From an uncultured Desulfobulbaceae bacterium (GTDB lineage: Bacteria; Desulfobacterota; Desulfobulbia; Desulfobulbales; BM004), in assembly GCA_945787325.1 (NCBI GenBank), contig CALZHP010000013.1:1-45611 (forward strand): a stretch of DNA of 45,611 nt, written 5' to 3'. Each line of letters begins with the position of its first letter. Positions within the stretch are counted from its first letter, which is position 1. The notes below the pieces were generated by a model that worked only from the letters and a program-made list of their open reading frames with translations, had not been told where the DNA came from and made no database searches. The position numbers were made by a program, and so were the translations under genes. This document shows positions 26,525 through 35,246 of this stretch, one piece after another.

Positions 26525-27833
26525 GGTCTCTGCTCAGGGATCTGACTCTTTCTTTAATTTCTTCAATATCAATTGTTAAAATTTTTCGGTCTTTCATTAC
26601 GAGATTGCCATCAATAATTGCGGTGGAAATATCGCTGCCACGGGCAGCATATACCAAGTTATCTGCATTATACATGGGCTGCATGTGGGGTTGTTGCAGG
26701 TCAAGCATGATAATGTCGGCGCGTTTTCCTGGTGTCAGACTGCCTGTTATCTTCTTCATACCAAGGACTCTTGCACCGTCAATAGTTGCCATTTTCAATA
26801 CCTCTCCCGCAGAAACAACTGTTGGGTCGAGTTTTTTTACCTTATGTACCTTTGCGCACAGGTCCATAGCGGCAAAAATGTCTAGAGTGTTATTGCTGGC
26901 GCACCCATCTGTTCCCAAGCCGATTGTAATATTGCCCTTTAACATCTGATCGAGCGGTGCTACGCCTGATGCCAGCTTCATATTGCTGTCGGGGCAAGTG
27001 GAAACACCGCACCCAGTTTGAGCAATTATTTTTATATCTTCTTCATCAAGCCACACACAATGCACACAAACAGTATTTTCATCAAGAATCCCTAATGAGT
27101 TTAGGTATTGAACAGGTGTTGTGTTATGCTTTGCTTTTGTTTGTTCAACTTCACCTTTAGTTTCTGCTAGATGTATAAAAAATAGTGTGTTCATGCGATT
27201 AGCCAGTTTTTTGGCTTTTTGCAGAGTTTCTGAAGAGCATGTATAAGGGGAGTGGCAGAAAACAGCAGGAGATATTAGATCATTTTTTCCTTGCCAGCTT
27301 TCAATAAAGTCTTCGGTCTTGTCAATGTTGTAAGCGGGATCGGGTACTCCGGGAGCAGGAAAATCAATTACGCCTTGAGCTGCAACCGATCTCAATCCAG
27401 CCTCAGCAAAAGCTTCAGCAGCGGAACCTTCATGAAAATACCCATCTGCAACGGTTGTTGTGCCGGAAAGAATCATTTCCGCTGCTGCAAGCTTACTGCA
27501 CCAATATACCATCTCCGGGTTTACCGCTTTTGATTCTGCAGGAAAAATATGGTTCTGAAGCCATGTCATCAGGGGTATATCGTCTGCCAATCCCCTGAAG
27601 AGCGTCATGGCCGCATGGGTATGTGTATTGATAAGCCCCGGCATGACCAGTTTTCCTGAAGCATCAATTATATCAGGGATGCTGTTGACAAAAGAACTGT
27701 CAACTTCACTCAACTTACCTACTTTTTGAATATTTCCATCTTCAATAACTATAAATCCACAATGAATGAGATTCTCCTGCAGCTCATCCATTGTAAGTAT
27801 CATACCGTTAATTATGAGTGTCTTTTTTTTCAT
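26508..27833 (-). CDS. mtaD: 5-methylthioadenosine/S-adenosylhomocysteine deaminase (amidohydrolase)
   Basis: This protein of about 441 residues is a metal-dependent amidohydrolase of the MtaD/TrzA/SsnA group. Metal and catalytic residues are visible: GLINTHTHAAMTLFRG (HxH, about residue 72), FIHLAETKGE (His and Glu), VCVHCVWLDEED (His) and GLGTDGCASNN (Asp). These match enzymes that deaminate methylthioadenosine and S-adenosylhomocysteine to the inosyl forms, but chlorohydrolases and guanine deaminases share the pattern, so the substrate is a family-based guess. An ATG at 27845 would add four residues; GGAAAG before the ATG at 27833 favours the shorter form. A methionine-salvage role fits, and no other gene of that pathway is adjacent. 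Confidence 0.82.
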   Translation of the reverse strand: MKKKTLIINGMILTMDELQENLIHCGFIVIEDGNIQKVGKLSEVDSSFVNSIPDIIDASGKLVMPGLINTHTHAAMTLFRGLADDIPLMTWLQNHIFPAESKAVNPEMVYWCSKLAAAEMILSGTTTVADGYFHEGSAAEAFAEAGLRSVAAQGVIDFPAPGVPDPAYNIDKTEDFIESWQGKNDLISPAVFCHSPYTCSSETLQKAKKLANRMNTLFFIHLAETKGEVEQTKAKHNTTPVQYLNSLGILDENTVCVHCVWLDEEDIKIIAQTGCGVSTCPDSNMKLASGVAPLDQMLKGNITIGLGTDGCASNNTLDIFAAMDLCAKVHKVKKLDPTVVSAGEVLKMATIDGARVLGMKKITGSLTPGKRADIIMLDLQQPHMQPMYNADNLVYAARGSDISTAIIDGNLVMKDRKILTIDIEEIKERVRSLSRDLTETI

Positions 27834-27932
27834 ACTTCTTTCCATTGATTTAGTTCAATTGAAGCTGATACTAATATAGTTTTGATGCTCTCGTAAAAAG
27901 TATTGGGATGGCTAAGTAAAAATTTTGATATA

Positions 27933-28071
27933 CAGATAGCGAGCATAGCGAGACTTCGAGGAGAAGTGTTTTTTCGAGCGCGAGAACATATCCGCCTGAG
28001 GCGGATCGAGTGCATGAAAAATTGCTACGACGCAGTAGATCGGACTATTTACGACGCCATCAGTTTTAGTT
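27933..28071. repeat. Dispersed-repeat-like palindromic element
   Basis: Within the 370-base gap before ychF lies a block whose make-up differs from the AT-rich DNA on both sides. It contains ATCCGCC-TGA-GGCGGAT (27990-28006), CTAC/GTAG arms at 28025-28038, and many GCGAG, TCGAG and ACGACGC words. It has no open frame of note. From memory it resembles short non-coding elements scattered through Desulfobacterota genomes, but I cannot verify this. A related palindrome (CCCGCCTCAGGCGGG) lies in a variable stem of rnpB. The remainder of the gap (28072-28217) shows only the ychF ribosome site. Confidence 0.4.
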
Positions 28072-28217
28072 CTTTACTATCTTGCACCACCTTTCCACAA
28101 GCTGAAATCAATATACAATAGCATTTTTTGTTTAAGCATTTTTATTGACGTATGCCTTCCGTCAGTGTAGAGAAGAGACCCGAATTTTTTATGATGATTT
28201 AATAGGAGTTTTTTTAT

Positions 28218-29315
28218 ATGGGATTTCGATGTGGAATTGTTGGCCTGCCCAATGTCGGCAAGTCAACAATTTTTAATGCTTTAACGGCCGCAGGTATTGA
28301 GTCTGCCAATTACCCTTTCTGCACTATTGAACCTAATGTCGGCGTTCTTTCAGTGCCCGACTCCCGCCTGGACCTTCTTGCTGAAATTGTTCACACTCGT
28401 AACAAAGTGTACACCCAGATGGAATTTCTGGACATTGCTGGCCTTGTAAAGGGGGCAAGCCTGGGCGAGGGGCTTGGCAACCAGTTTTTGGGGCACATTC
28501 GGCAGGTTGACGCCATTGCTCATGTTATTCGATGCTTCGAGGATGAAAATATTGTTCATGTAAACGGAAGTGTTGATCCCGACATGGACAGGGAAGTAAT
28601 TAACACTGAGTTAATACTTGCCGATCTTGAAACCGTAGATAAACGTCTTAAACGAACAGCTTCACAAGCAAAATCCGGCGACAAGGAACTCATCGCACAG
28701 GTGTCTATTCTTGAAAAGCTTCAGGCTTTACTAAACGATGGAAAACCCGCCCGCCTACTTAATACAGAAAGCGAAGAAACCACAAAACTGTTGAAAGAAC
28801 TCTGTCTTCTTTCAGCAAAGCCCGTCTTGTATGTAGCAAATGTAAGCGAAAAAGATATTGTCTCCGGCAATAGATTGGTTGACCAGCTCAAAACATCCGC
28901 TCAACAGGAAAACGCTTCCGTAGTTATAATTGCCGGCTCCATCGAGCAGGAACTCTGCCAGCTAAGCCCTGATGAACAGCAGGACTATCTTACAGAACTG
29001 GATATGGTAGAACCCGGACTATACAGGCTAATCAAGGCAGGATATGAACTATTGGGGCTTATAACCTTTTTCACAGTCGGAGAAAAGGAAACAAAGGCTT
29101 GGACAATCCCGAAAGGTACAAAGGCGCCTGCAGCAGCTGGTGCCATTCATACCGACTTTGAACGAGGCTTTATCCGTGCCGAAGTTACATCGTATGATGA
29201 TTTTATAAATTGCGGTGGAGAAGCTAGAGCAAAAGAAAAAGGACTGATGCGCCTTGAAGGCAAGGATTATATAGTAAAAGATGGTGATTGTATATTATTC
29301 AGGTTTAATGTTTGA
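28218..29315 (+). CDS. ychF: Redox-regulated ATPase YchF
   Basis: This 365-residue P-loop protein of the Obg family binds ATP rather than GTP and is linked to the ribosome and oxidative stress response. It starts with GFRCGIVGLPNVGKSTIFNAL (G1 at residues 8-16), continues with DIAGLVKGASLGEGLGNQFL (G3 region, about 70-90), and ends with the TGS domain (LITFFTVGEKETKAW, then GFIRAEVTSYDDF). The length equals that of E. coli YchF (363). AGGAG nine bases before the ATG supports the start. It stands alone, with long intergenic regions on both sides. Confidence 0.97.
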   Translation: MGFRCGIVGLPNVGKSTIFNALTAAGIESANYPFCTIEPNVGVLSVPDSRLDLLAEIVHTRNKVYTQMEFLDIAGLVKGASLGEGLGNQFLGHIRQVDAIAHVIRCFEDENIVHVNGSVDPDMDREVINTELILADLETVDKRLKRTASQAKSGDKELIAQVSILEKLQALLNDGKPARLLNTESEETTKLLKELCLLSAKPVLYVANVSEKDIVSGNRLVDQLKTSAQQENASVVIIAGSIEQELCQLSPDEQQDYLTELDMVEPGLYRLIKAGYELLGLITFFTVGEKETKAWTIPKGTKAPAAAGAIHTDFERGFIRAEVTSYDDFINCGGEARAKEKGLMRLEGKDYIVKDGDCILFRFNV

Positions 29316-29775
29316 TTATTAAGAAGCAATCAGTGTTTGGCACACCAAAATAATTTCTTTTCTCGCAGTAAACCAAAACGATACATTCAAAAAAATGTTT
29401 TAATTTCAAAGCTATATGTTGCCGCCAGCGCGGATTTATCCAACATAATTTTACTTTGCAACTGTTTGCTTGTTACTTGTCTTATGTACGCAAGCGAGGC
29501 TGTATTTTTTTAAAAAAATACGGTTCAAAACCCTGCTCCCGTTGAATAACCTTTCAATTCCACTTGCAAAGTCTGCTTTCTCATTGTATTCAGTACGTAA
29601 CTTATTCAATCCCTAGGAGAAAACCGCTCCCTTGATCCTCAGAATTGTTTGTGACCTACACATGGGCTAATCGGAGGATGGAGGATTTGGTGCACTACTA
29701 TAAGTTTTTGGGATAATAGAACGGTTATACATTTATCTTTGTAACATTGCAGCCTTACATGGAAGGAGGATTTCA
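29316..29775. other. Intergenic region between ychF and the OmpA-family gene
   Basis: No gene is seen in 460 bases on either strand. GTATTTTTTTAAAAAAATAC (29502-29521) is a perfect 20-base palindrome that may end ychF transcription, although it is 190 bases away. GGAGGAT occurs twice in tandem near 29672. GATAAT at 29712-29717 with TTGGTG 19 bases before it is a weak promoter candidate for the next gene. The strong ribosome site GGAAGGAGG is at the end. Confidence 0.45.
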
Positions 29776-32049
29776 ATGAACAAAGTCATGCGAAAAAAAA
29801 TGGCTTTCACTTTTGCACTCTTTATCTCAATAATGATCTTTCCTTTGACGGTGCAAGTATCTTCATCCCAGGAGGAAGTCAACTCAGAGGCGCTGGAATG
29901 GGCGGAAAAAACTTTTGAAAGCGTTTCAAAGGGAGAATATTCCGCAGCAATTGAGTTTGCCACAAAAGCTATTGAATTAGAGCCAGGGCTTGTTACGCCT
30001 TATATAAATCGCTCCTGGGCATACAGCGAATTGGGAATGTATGATAAGGCGATTGAGGATAGCAGCAAGGCCATATCATTAAACCCAAAAAGTGCATTTG
30101 CTTATAACAACAGAGGCCTTGCTAACCAGCGAAAAGGTAATATGGAAGGCGCCTCTCAAGATTACAAAAAAGCTTGCGAATTGGGGCTGGATGTGGCCTG
30201 CAGCAACGACAAGTCTATTTCACAACCAGCACCAGAAATTGAGCAAGTCATAGAACAACCCTCTCAACCTGAAATTATAACTAGAAAGGAAGAGGTTGCT
30301 TATCAGAATAACACGTGTGATAGTTTAGACGATTCATTTAAGAGTCTGAAATCCAAAGAAGAATTAGAGAGTTTTATCGAAGCCAACAAGCCCTGTGAAC
30401 TGGCATTTGTCGCAGTACAAAGACTTGCCGTTCCATTTTTGAAAAAAAGGCTATGGCAAGATGCCAAAGAGGTTTTTGAAAAATACCGAAGCCAGTTTCC
30501 TTTAAAACAGAGTTGGTTTCAGAAAATCATTTCCATTCTCGGTGCTCCGGAAGAAGGTTTGGTTGTGCGTAACCTGGGATCAGGCATAAACTCTAGTGAT
30601 GCAGAATACAGACCCGTTATATCCGCAAATGGAAAGAAAATATATTTTAGTAGGGATTGCGGTCAGTGTGGCGGTGAAGATATTTATATTTCAAACCAGA
30701 TAGGAGATGAATGGCAAAGAGCGACAAAGTTAGGAAAACCTATTACTACAAAAACTCATGAAATGCCTTTGGGTATTTCAGCAGACGGTAATCAGCTATC
30801 CCTTTTCGGTAACTATCCAGGATCTTTTGGGCGTGGCGATATTTTCTTTATTGAAAAAAACGCAACCTGCTGGTCAGACATTAAACATTACGCCGCTCCC
30901 ATGAACAGCGCTTTTTTTGACAGCGATGCTATGTTCACCGCGGACGGTAAAGCAATCTTTTTCATTTCTGAGCGCCCCGGTGGTATTGGTGAGTTTCACA
31001 AGAAAGACGAATTTTTCCATGGAAGCTATGGTGGAAATACAGACATTTATGTCTATGCTCAAAATGAAAACGGCCTACACGAGGTCACAAACCTTGGGGA
31101 AGTTATTAATACACCTTATAGTGAATATTCTCCCTTTCTTCATCCGGACGGCAAAACCCTGTATTTCAGTTCTGATGGTCACGCAGGCCTTGGCGGGCTG
31201 GATGTCTTTAAGTCAACCCGACTCAGTAGCACTTCATGGACAGAATGGAGTGATCCAGTAAATCTCGGTAAAGAGATAAACGGACCTTTTAATGATTGGG
31301 GCTACCAGGTGACAACAGATGGTGCTAAGGCGTTTTTTGCAGCTAACGGCAGACCGGGCAGTTTTGGTGGTCACGATATATACTCAATAGGGCTTCCTGA
31401 AATGGCAAGGCCTGCAGCAGTAGTTACCGTATCTGGAAAGGTAACCGATCCAGACGGTACAGCTCTTGAGGCATCAATAAAGTGGAACGACCTCACTCTA
31501 CAAAAACCTGTGGGCCAAGCAAAAAGTGATATTCAGACTGGTGAGTATTTTATTGCCGTCCCGGCAGGCCACAAGTTTGGGTATTACGCTGAAAAGGATA
31601 ACTATATAGGAAAGTCAGAACACCTTGATCTAACTGACAAAAAAGAGTTTGAGGAATATACACTTGACATTGTTCTGTACCCCATCGAAACATTGATCAA
31701 AGACAAGGTATCTCTTCAGCTCAACAATATTTTCTTTGATTTTGACAAGTGGGACCTGAAAAAAGAATCATCGCTCGAGCTTGACAGGTGGGTGAGCTTT
31801 TTGAAGAAAAACTCCGAAACAAGTGCAGAAGTCGAAGGCCACACTTGCAATATTGGTACAGATGAATACAACAGGAACTTATCTGAAAAAAGAGCCGAAG
31901 CTGTTGTTAAGTATTTGTCATCAAAAGGAATAGAGGAAGGACGGCTTGTTTTCAGAGGATATGGCGAAAGTCAGCCGCAGGCCTCAAATGCCACTGCGAG
32001 TGGAAGAGAAAAGAACAGGCGTGTTATAATCAGGATAAGTAAGCAATAA
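29776..32049 (+). CDS. TPR, beta-propeller and OmpA-domain envelope protein (PorE-like architecture)
   Basis: This 757-residue protein is secreted (signal peptide to about residue 32, without a lipobox Cys). In order it has two to three TPR repeats (about 33-130), a low-complexity linker, five PD40/WD40-like propeller blades (about 255-550; repeats such as SADGNQLSLFGN, TADGKAIFFISERPGG and HPDGKTLYFSSDGHAGLGG), a carboxypeptidase-regulatory-like domain (VSGKVTDPDG, about 551-640), and a C-terminal OmpA/MotB peptidoglycan-binding domain (FFDFDKWDLKK, then VEGHTCNIGTDEYNRNLSEKRA). The OmpA domain should anchor it to peptidoglycan. The same domain order is known from PorE of the Bacteroidota type 9 secretion system; no other por or gld gene is in the window. 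The gene stands alone on the plus strand. Confidence 0.88.
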   Translation: MNKVMRKKMAFTFALFISIMIFPLTVQVSSSQEEVNSEALEWAEKTFESVSKGEYSAAIEFATKAIELEPGLVTPYINRSWAYSELGMYDKAIEDSSKAISLNPKSAFAYNNRGLANQRKGNMEGASQDYKKACELGLDVACSNDKSISQPAPEIEQVIEQPSQPEIITRKEEVAYQNNTCDSLDDSFKSLKSKEELESFIEANKPCELAFVAVQRLAVPFLKKRLWQDAKEVFEKYRSQFPLKQSWFQKIISILGAPEEGLVVRNLGSGINSSDAEYRPVISANGKKIYFSRDCGQCGGEDIYISNQIGDEWQRATKLGKPITTKTHEMPLGISADGNQLSLFGNYPGSFGRGDIFFIEKNATCWSDIKHYAAPMNSAFFDSDAMFTADGKAIFFISERPGGIGEFHKKDEFFHGSYGGNTDIYVYAQNENGLHEVTNLGEVINTPYSEYSPFLHPDGKTLYFSSDGHAGLGGLDVFKSTRLSSTSWTEWSDPVNLGKEINGPFNDWGYQVTTDGAKAFFAANGRPGSFGGHDIYSIGLPEMARPAAVVTVSGKVTDPDGTALEASIKWNDLTLQKPVGQAKSDIQTGEYFIAVPAGHKFGYYAEKDNYIGKSEHLDLTDKKEFEEYTLDIVLYPIETLIKDKVSLQLNNIFFDFDKWDLKKESSLELDRWVSFLKKNSETSAEVEGHTCNIGTDEYNRNLSEKRAEAVVKYLSSKGIEEGRLVFRGYGESQPQASNATASGREKNRRVIIRISKQ

Positions 32050-32069
32050 ACTTTACGGTTAGATCCTTT

Positions 32070-32813
32070 TCACCAGTTCTTTTCAAGGTAATCCAGGGCT
32101 TCATAGTTTGTAAGGTCAAGGTGAATCGGAGTTACAGAAATATACCGCAAGCTGACTGCGACGGAATCCGTGTTACCGCCGTCGTTATCCCATGATGGGG
32201 TGCCGCCTCCAATCCAGTAATGCTTTCTGCCCCAGGGGTCAAATGTTTCCTTGATGGCATCGTCATATTTTCTCCTGCCTTGCCTGGTATACTTTACGCC
32301 CGCTATATCCTTTTGTTCAAGATTAGGCACGTTAACATTAAGAAGAACGTCACGCGGCAAGCCCTTGTTTAGAATTTTTGCGGCAAGCTTACTGGCTATT
32401 TCGGCTGCGGTTTCATAATAAAAAGGCTGTTCCCCGGCCAGAGAAATTGCCATGGATGGGACGCCCAGCATTGTTCCTTCAATAGCAGCAGAAACAGTTC
32501 CCGAATAACTGACATCATCTCCTAGATTTCCGCCAGAATTTATACCGGAAACCACAAGCGCAGGAAAATCTTCCAATACTTTACCAATCCCGAGAGTCAC
32601 ACAGTCAGTAGGTGTTCCGTCAATTGCATAAATATCCCTTTTAATACTTTTTACCCTAAGAGGCCTGTCCATTGTCAGTGAGTGGCTTGCTGCACTATTA
32701 TCCTGAGCTGGCGCTATAATTACCGGACGGCCAAGCTCTAACATTGCATTGTAAAGGACTTTAATTCCAGGAGCATTGACTCCGTCATCATTTGTTACGA
32801 GTATTAAAGACAT
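32070..32813 (-). CDS. surE: 5'/3'-nucleotidase SurE
   Basis: This 247-residue metal-dependent phosphatase dephosphorylates nucleoside 5'- and 3'-monophosphates and short polyphosphates. The start ILVTNDDGVNAPGI (metal-binding Asp pair, about residues 4-17), then APAQDNSAASHSLT, and SGINSGGNLGDDVSYSGTVS (about 91-110) are diagnostic. The length is typical (about 250). It lies 22 bases after the M48 protease gene on the same strand and is probably cotranscribed with it. Convergent with the OmpA-family gene, 20 bases apart. Confidence 0.97.
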   Translation of the reverse strand: MSLILVTNDDGVNAPGIKVLYNAMLELGRPVIIAPAQDNSAASHSLTMDRPLRVKSIKRDIYAIDGTPTDCVTLGIGKVLEDFPALVVSGINSGGNLGDDVSYSGTVSAAIEGTMLGVPSMAISLAGEQPFYYETAAEIASKLAAKILNKGLPRDVLLNVNVPNLEQKDIAGVKYTRQGRRKYDDAIKETFDPWGRKHYWIGGGTPSWDNDGGNTDSVAVSLRYISVTPIHLDLTNYEALDYLEKNW

Positions 32814-32835
32814 AAATCTATGAGGTTGAATTCAT

Positions 32836-34641
32836 TTAATTTTCCGACCATTTCATTTCCATAAATTTTTCCATTTGCTCCTGGTAATACTTTCGATTCG
32901 GCGGGTCAGCTGCCAAAGCCTGCCTTTCAAAATAAACTGCCTCATCAATAGAGCCATTGGCCCAGTGGGCCGTTGCCAGCGTGTCAAGTATATATCCTTC
33001 AGGCTTTTGGTCTGCGGCGGACATAGCCAGAGACATTGCCTTAACCGGGTCACGTAATTCTTTTTTTTCGGTTGTCAACAACAGCCAGGCAAAATTATTC
33101 TGAATATCTGGGTCAGAAGGGGCAAGGGCAAGGGCTTTGCTGTATGCCATTAAAGATTCCCTGTCTTCCATTTTTTCCTGTTTAATATCACCCTTCAGAC
33201 GGTACCAGAGTGCATTATCAGGTTCCTGACGAATTCGCTGCTCAAGAACAGCTTCCGTAAATTTTATTTCTGCATGACTGCTCAGTAACTCAACAGGTAA
33301 TTCTTTGACAAACCAGCCAGTGCCAACCATTGAAACAAGGAACAGAAATAAAATTGTGTAAACCTTGAAATCATGCATTCTGATCAGGGCCGGATTCTGC
33401 TGACACTTCATAAGAAAATTAATACGCTGCCCAATACCAAAATGATGCCAGCTTGGCTTATCCCTGGTTCCGCTTATCCTGCCAATTTTCTCAAACGATC
33501 TAATAAGCGCGTTGCTGTTTCCCAAAACCTTAAAGACATGAAGGTCTGCCTGCCTTTCAAAATTTCTCATAAAAAAACCGAAAATATATCGAAAATAAAT
33601 GACCATAATAAAGAACAGTAACAATGTTCCCCAGAATGCCAGGATGGTATTGGGATCTTTATTGGTTATATTTATAACCTTATAAAAAAAGTTTGAATTG
33701 AGGAGAATATACAGCAAAGGATTGGCAACAAGGCCGAGCAGAACTCCAAACCCTAGAAAAAAAATAAGATACAGCTGGAGATGATGTTTTTTAACATGCC
33801 CCATTTCATGAGCGATAACTGCGTCAAGTTCTTCCTGGTCCAAAGTATTAATAAGAGCAGGTGTGATGAGAAGGTACCTAAACCTTTTGGAAATACCCAT
33901 TATTCCGGCCGTTAGAACCCGTCCTTCAAACAAGGGCCACAACATGATGTCGGCAGAAAATTTCTCCTTTTTAAAAAAGCTTTCTATGTGCCTGCGTAAT
34001 GGACCGGACGGCATGGAAGTACAGCCCCAGAGTTTTTTGACTAGCGACGGGAAAGCTATAGCTAGGAATAATAAAAAAAGGACAAACAACAATAGTTCAC
34101 CCCATTGGGATGCCATAAGTTTTTTCAGTGGTAAAAACGGGATGAGCTGAACAAGGTCAAAGAATAGGGTTATAAAAATCCATGGAAGCACTATGGGTAG
34201 ATTTGTTTTTATGTTGGATAAAATAAATCGCCAGGTTGTATAGGGCTTGCCAAAAATTACCGAATAACTTCTTCGAGAGCTCCCCCACATAATGCTGAGA
34301 TACGTGAAAAAAAGAACAAGTCCCGCTAGGTTTACTAAAGAAGGAACAAGATCAGTTAAAGGTATCCTGGACAGGTAATATTTGCAGTCAAGCACATACA
34401 CATCAATGGCAAACATCACTATTGCCAGTATCGAAAACTTCTGTTCAGCAGCAAAATAAGCGCTTTCTGTATTTGTTCGGGATCCCGAATAGGTAAAATG
34501 TGTCCAGCGGTGATAGAGAAATGCCTTAATCAGAAAAACAAGAAAAGCATACTGCAGTGAGACTACAGGCTCGGCCGGTATGCTGTTAGTCGAAAATATG
34601 AGTATGACTACAAGTAAATAGAGAAGATTATTGTAGACCAA
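32836..34641 (-). CDS. M48 family membrane metalloprotease with C-terminal TPR repeats
   Basis: This 601-residue protein has several transmembrane segments in its first half (for example about residues 4-22, 28-45, 75-95, 100-120, 155-180 and 190-215). The zinc protease site AVIAHEMGHVKKHH is near residues 273-286, and the third ligand Glu is in ERQADLHVF near residue 373. It belongs to the HtpX/Ste24-like M48 group, which degrades damaged membrane proteins. About 140 residues after the last membrane segment form TPR repeats (NALWYRLKGDIKQEK, DIQNNFAWLLLTTEK), a less common addition that could bind clients. It precedes surE in an operon. The gap upstream carries a tRNA on the other strand. 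Confidence 0.88.
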   Translation of the reverse strand: MVYNNLLYLLVVILIFSTNSIPAEPVVSLQYAFLVFLIKAFLYHRWTHFTYSGSRTNTESAYFAAEQKFSILAIVMFAIDVYVLDCKYYLSRIPLTDLVPSLVNLAGLVLFFTYLSIMWGSSRRSYSVIFGKPYTTWRFILSNIKTNLPIVLPWIFITLFFDLVQLIPFLPLKKLMASQWGELLLFVLFLLFLAIAFPSLVKKLWGCTSMPSGPLRRHIESFFKKEKFSADIMLWPLFEGRVLTAGIMGISKRFRYLLITPALINTLDQEELDAVIAHEMGHVKKHHLQLYLIFFLGFGVLLGLVANPLLYILLNSNFFYKVINITNKDPNTILAFWGTLLLFFIMVIYFRYIFGFFMRNFERQADLHVFKVLGNSNALIRSFEKIGRISGTRDKPSWHHFGIGQRINFLMKCQQNPALIRMHDFKVYTILFLFLVSMVGTGWFVKELPVELLSSHAEIKFTEAVLEQRIRQEPDNALWYRLKGDIKQEKMEDRESLMAYSKALALAPSDPDIQNNFAWLLLTTEKKELRDPVKAMSLAMSAADQKPEGYILDTLATAHWANGSIDEAVYFERQALAADPPNRKYYQEQMEKFMEMKWSEN

Positions 34642-34734
34642 TATCCTGCCTCTTATGTCTGTTTTTACCGACTATTCAGATAAATAAACTTGTTAACTTT
34701 TAAAGAAACAAGCAATTAACTTACCAGTTATTAA

Positions 34735-34764
34735 TTGACAAAAAAAATATATTACAGTTATAAT
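34735..34764 (+). promoter_or_regulatory. Promoter of the tRNA gene
   Basis: TTGACA (34735-34740), an 18-base spacer and TATAAT (34759-34764) give a consensus sigma-70 promoter. Transcription should start about 15 bases before the mature tRNA. Confidence 0.8.
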
Positions 34765-34786
34765 GTGAAATTAAACAAACTGAAAT

Positions 34787-34863
34787 GGGCCTATAGCTCA
34801 GCTGGCTAGAGCCACCGGCTCATAACCGGTCGGTCCCTGGTTCGAGTCCAGGTAGGCCCACCA
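34787..34863 (+). tRNA. tRNA with CAT anticodon (elongator Met, or Ile2)
   Basis: The 77-base cloverleaf includes an encoded CCA end. The acceptor stem GGGCCTA pairs with TAGGCCC. The anticodon stem ACCGG/CCGGT holds the loop CTCATAA, and the T arm CCTGG-TTCGAGT-CCAGG is perfect. The first acceptor pair is G-C and the anticodon stem lacks the three G-C pairs of initiators, so it is not the initiator tRNA. A CAT anticodon can belong to elongator Met or to Ile2 with lysidine at the wobble base; I favour Met but cannot exclude Ile2. Confidence 0.95.
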
Positions 34864-34924
34864 ATTTGTGGTGTAAAAAAGTATGCAGATGCATTTTATC
34901 CGATACATTAAAATTATTAAAGTC

Positions 34925-34950
34925 AACCCCCAGAACCTCACGGGGGTTTT
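34925..34950 (+). terminator. Terminator of the tRNA transcript
   Basis: AACCCCC (34925-34931) pairs with GGGGGTT (34942-34948) over a 10-base loop, followed by TT and, after AGTA, TTTT. It lies 62 bases after the tRNA. Confidence 0.8.
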
Positions 34951-34988
34951 AGTATTTTAAGTGTCTGGTTGCACAGGTAATACCATGG

Positions 34989-35214
34989 TTGACAAAATGA
35001 TGCCTTTGTTACTTGATGATTTCACTTAAGCAAATGAATGGTTGGCTATTTTTAATGATTCATCAGAAAAAAAAATCCATACAGTTTAAAACATACAGGG
35101 GTGCTGCCCCAGATACTGAAAAAAACAACGGGTGGCTGACAACAAATAAGCCTGTAGTTACCACCAAGAGTTTGTAGGGAAAAGGTGCATCACGAATCTG
35201 ATTGCACCTTTTTT
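34989..35214 (+). ncRNA. Unassigned leader or small RNA upstream of nif3
   Basis: TTGACA (34989-34994) with a weak CTTGAT -10, followed by about 190 bases without a gene and then a classic terminator, suggests a separate transcript or a regulatory leader of the nif3 operon. Possible hairpins are ATGAAT/ATTCAT (35034-35063), GGGG-TGCTG-CCCC (35098-35110) and GGTGG/CCACC (35131-35165). I compared it by eye with TPP, cobalamin, fluoride, SAM, c-di-GMP and other riboswitches, and with 6S and SRP RNA. Fragments such as GTAGGGAA or GGTGCTGCCCC look familiar, but no family fits as a whole. Confidence 0.35.
35180..35214 (+). terminator. Intrinsic terminator 32 bases before nif3
   Basis: AAAAGGTGCA (35180-35189) pairs with TGCACCTTTT over a 13-base loop, and the T run at 35209-35214 completes a textbook terminator. 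Since no gene ends between the tRNA terminator and this point, it implies a transcript starting in between, or attenuation of the following operon. Confidence 0.8.
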
Positions 35215-35246
35215 AATTATTGTTTGAAAAAGTCGGCAAGTAAAAA

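Noticed and set aside
35090-35190. TPP or cobalamin riboswitch before nif3
   Set aside because: Single words (GTAGGGAA, GGTGCTGCCCC) match, but the order, spacing and the other conserved blocks of either class are missing.
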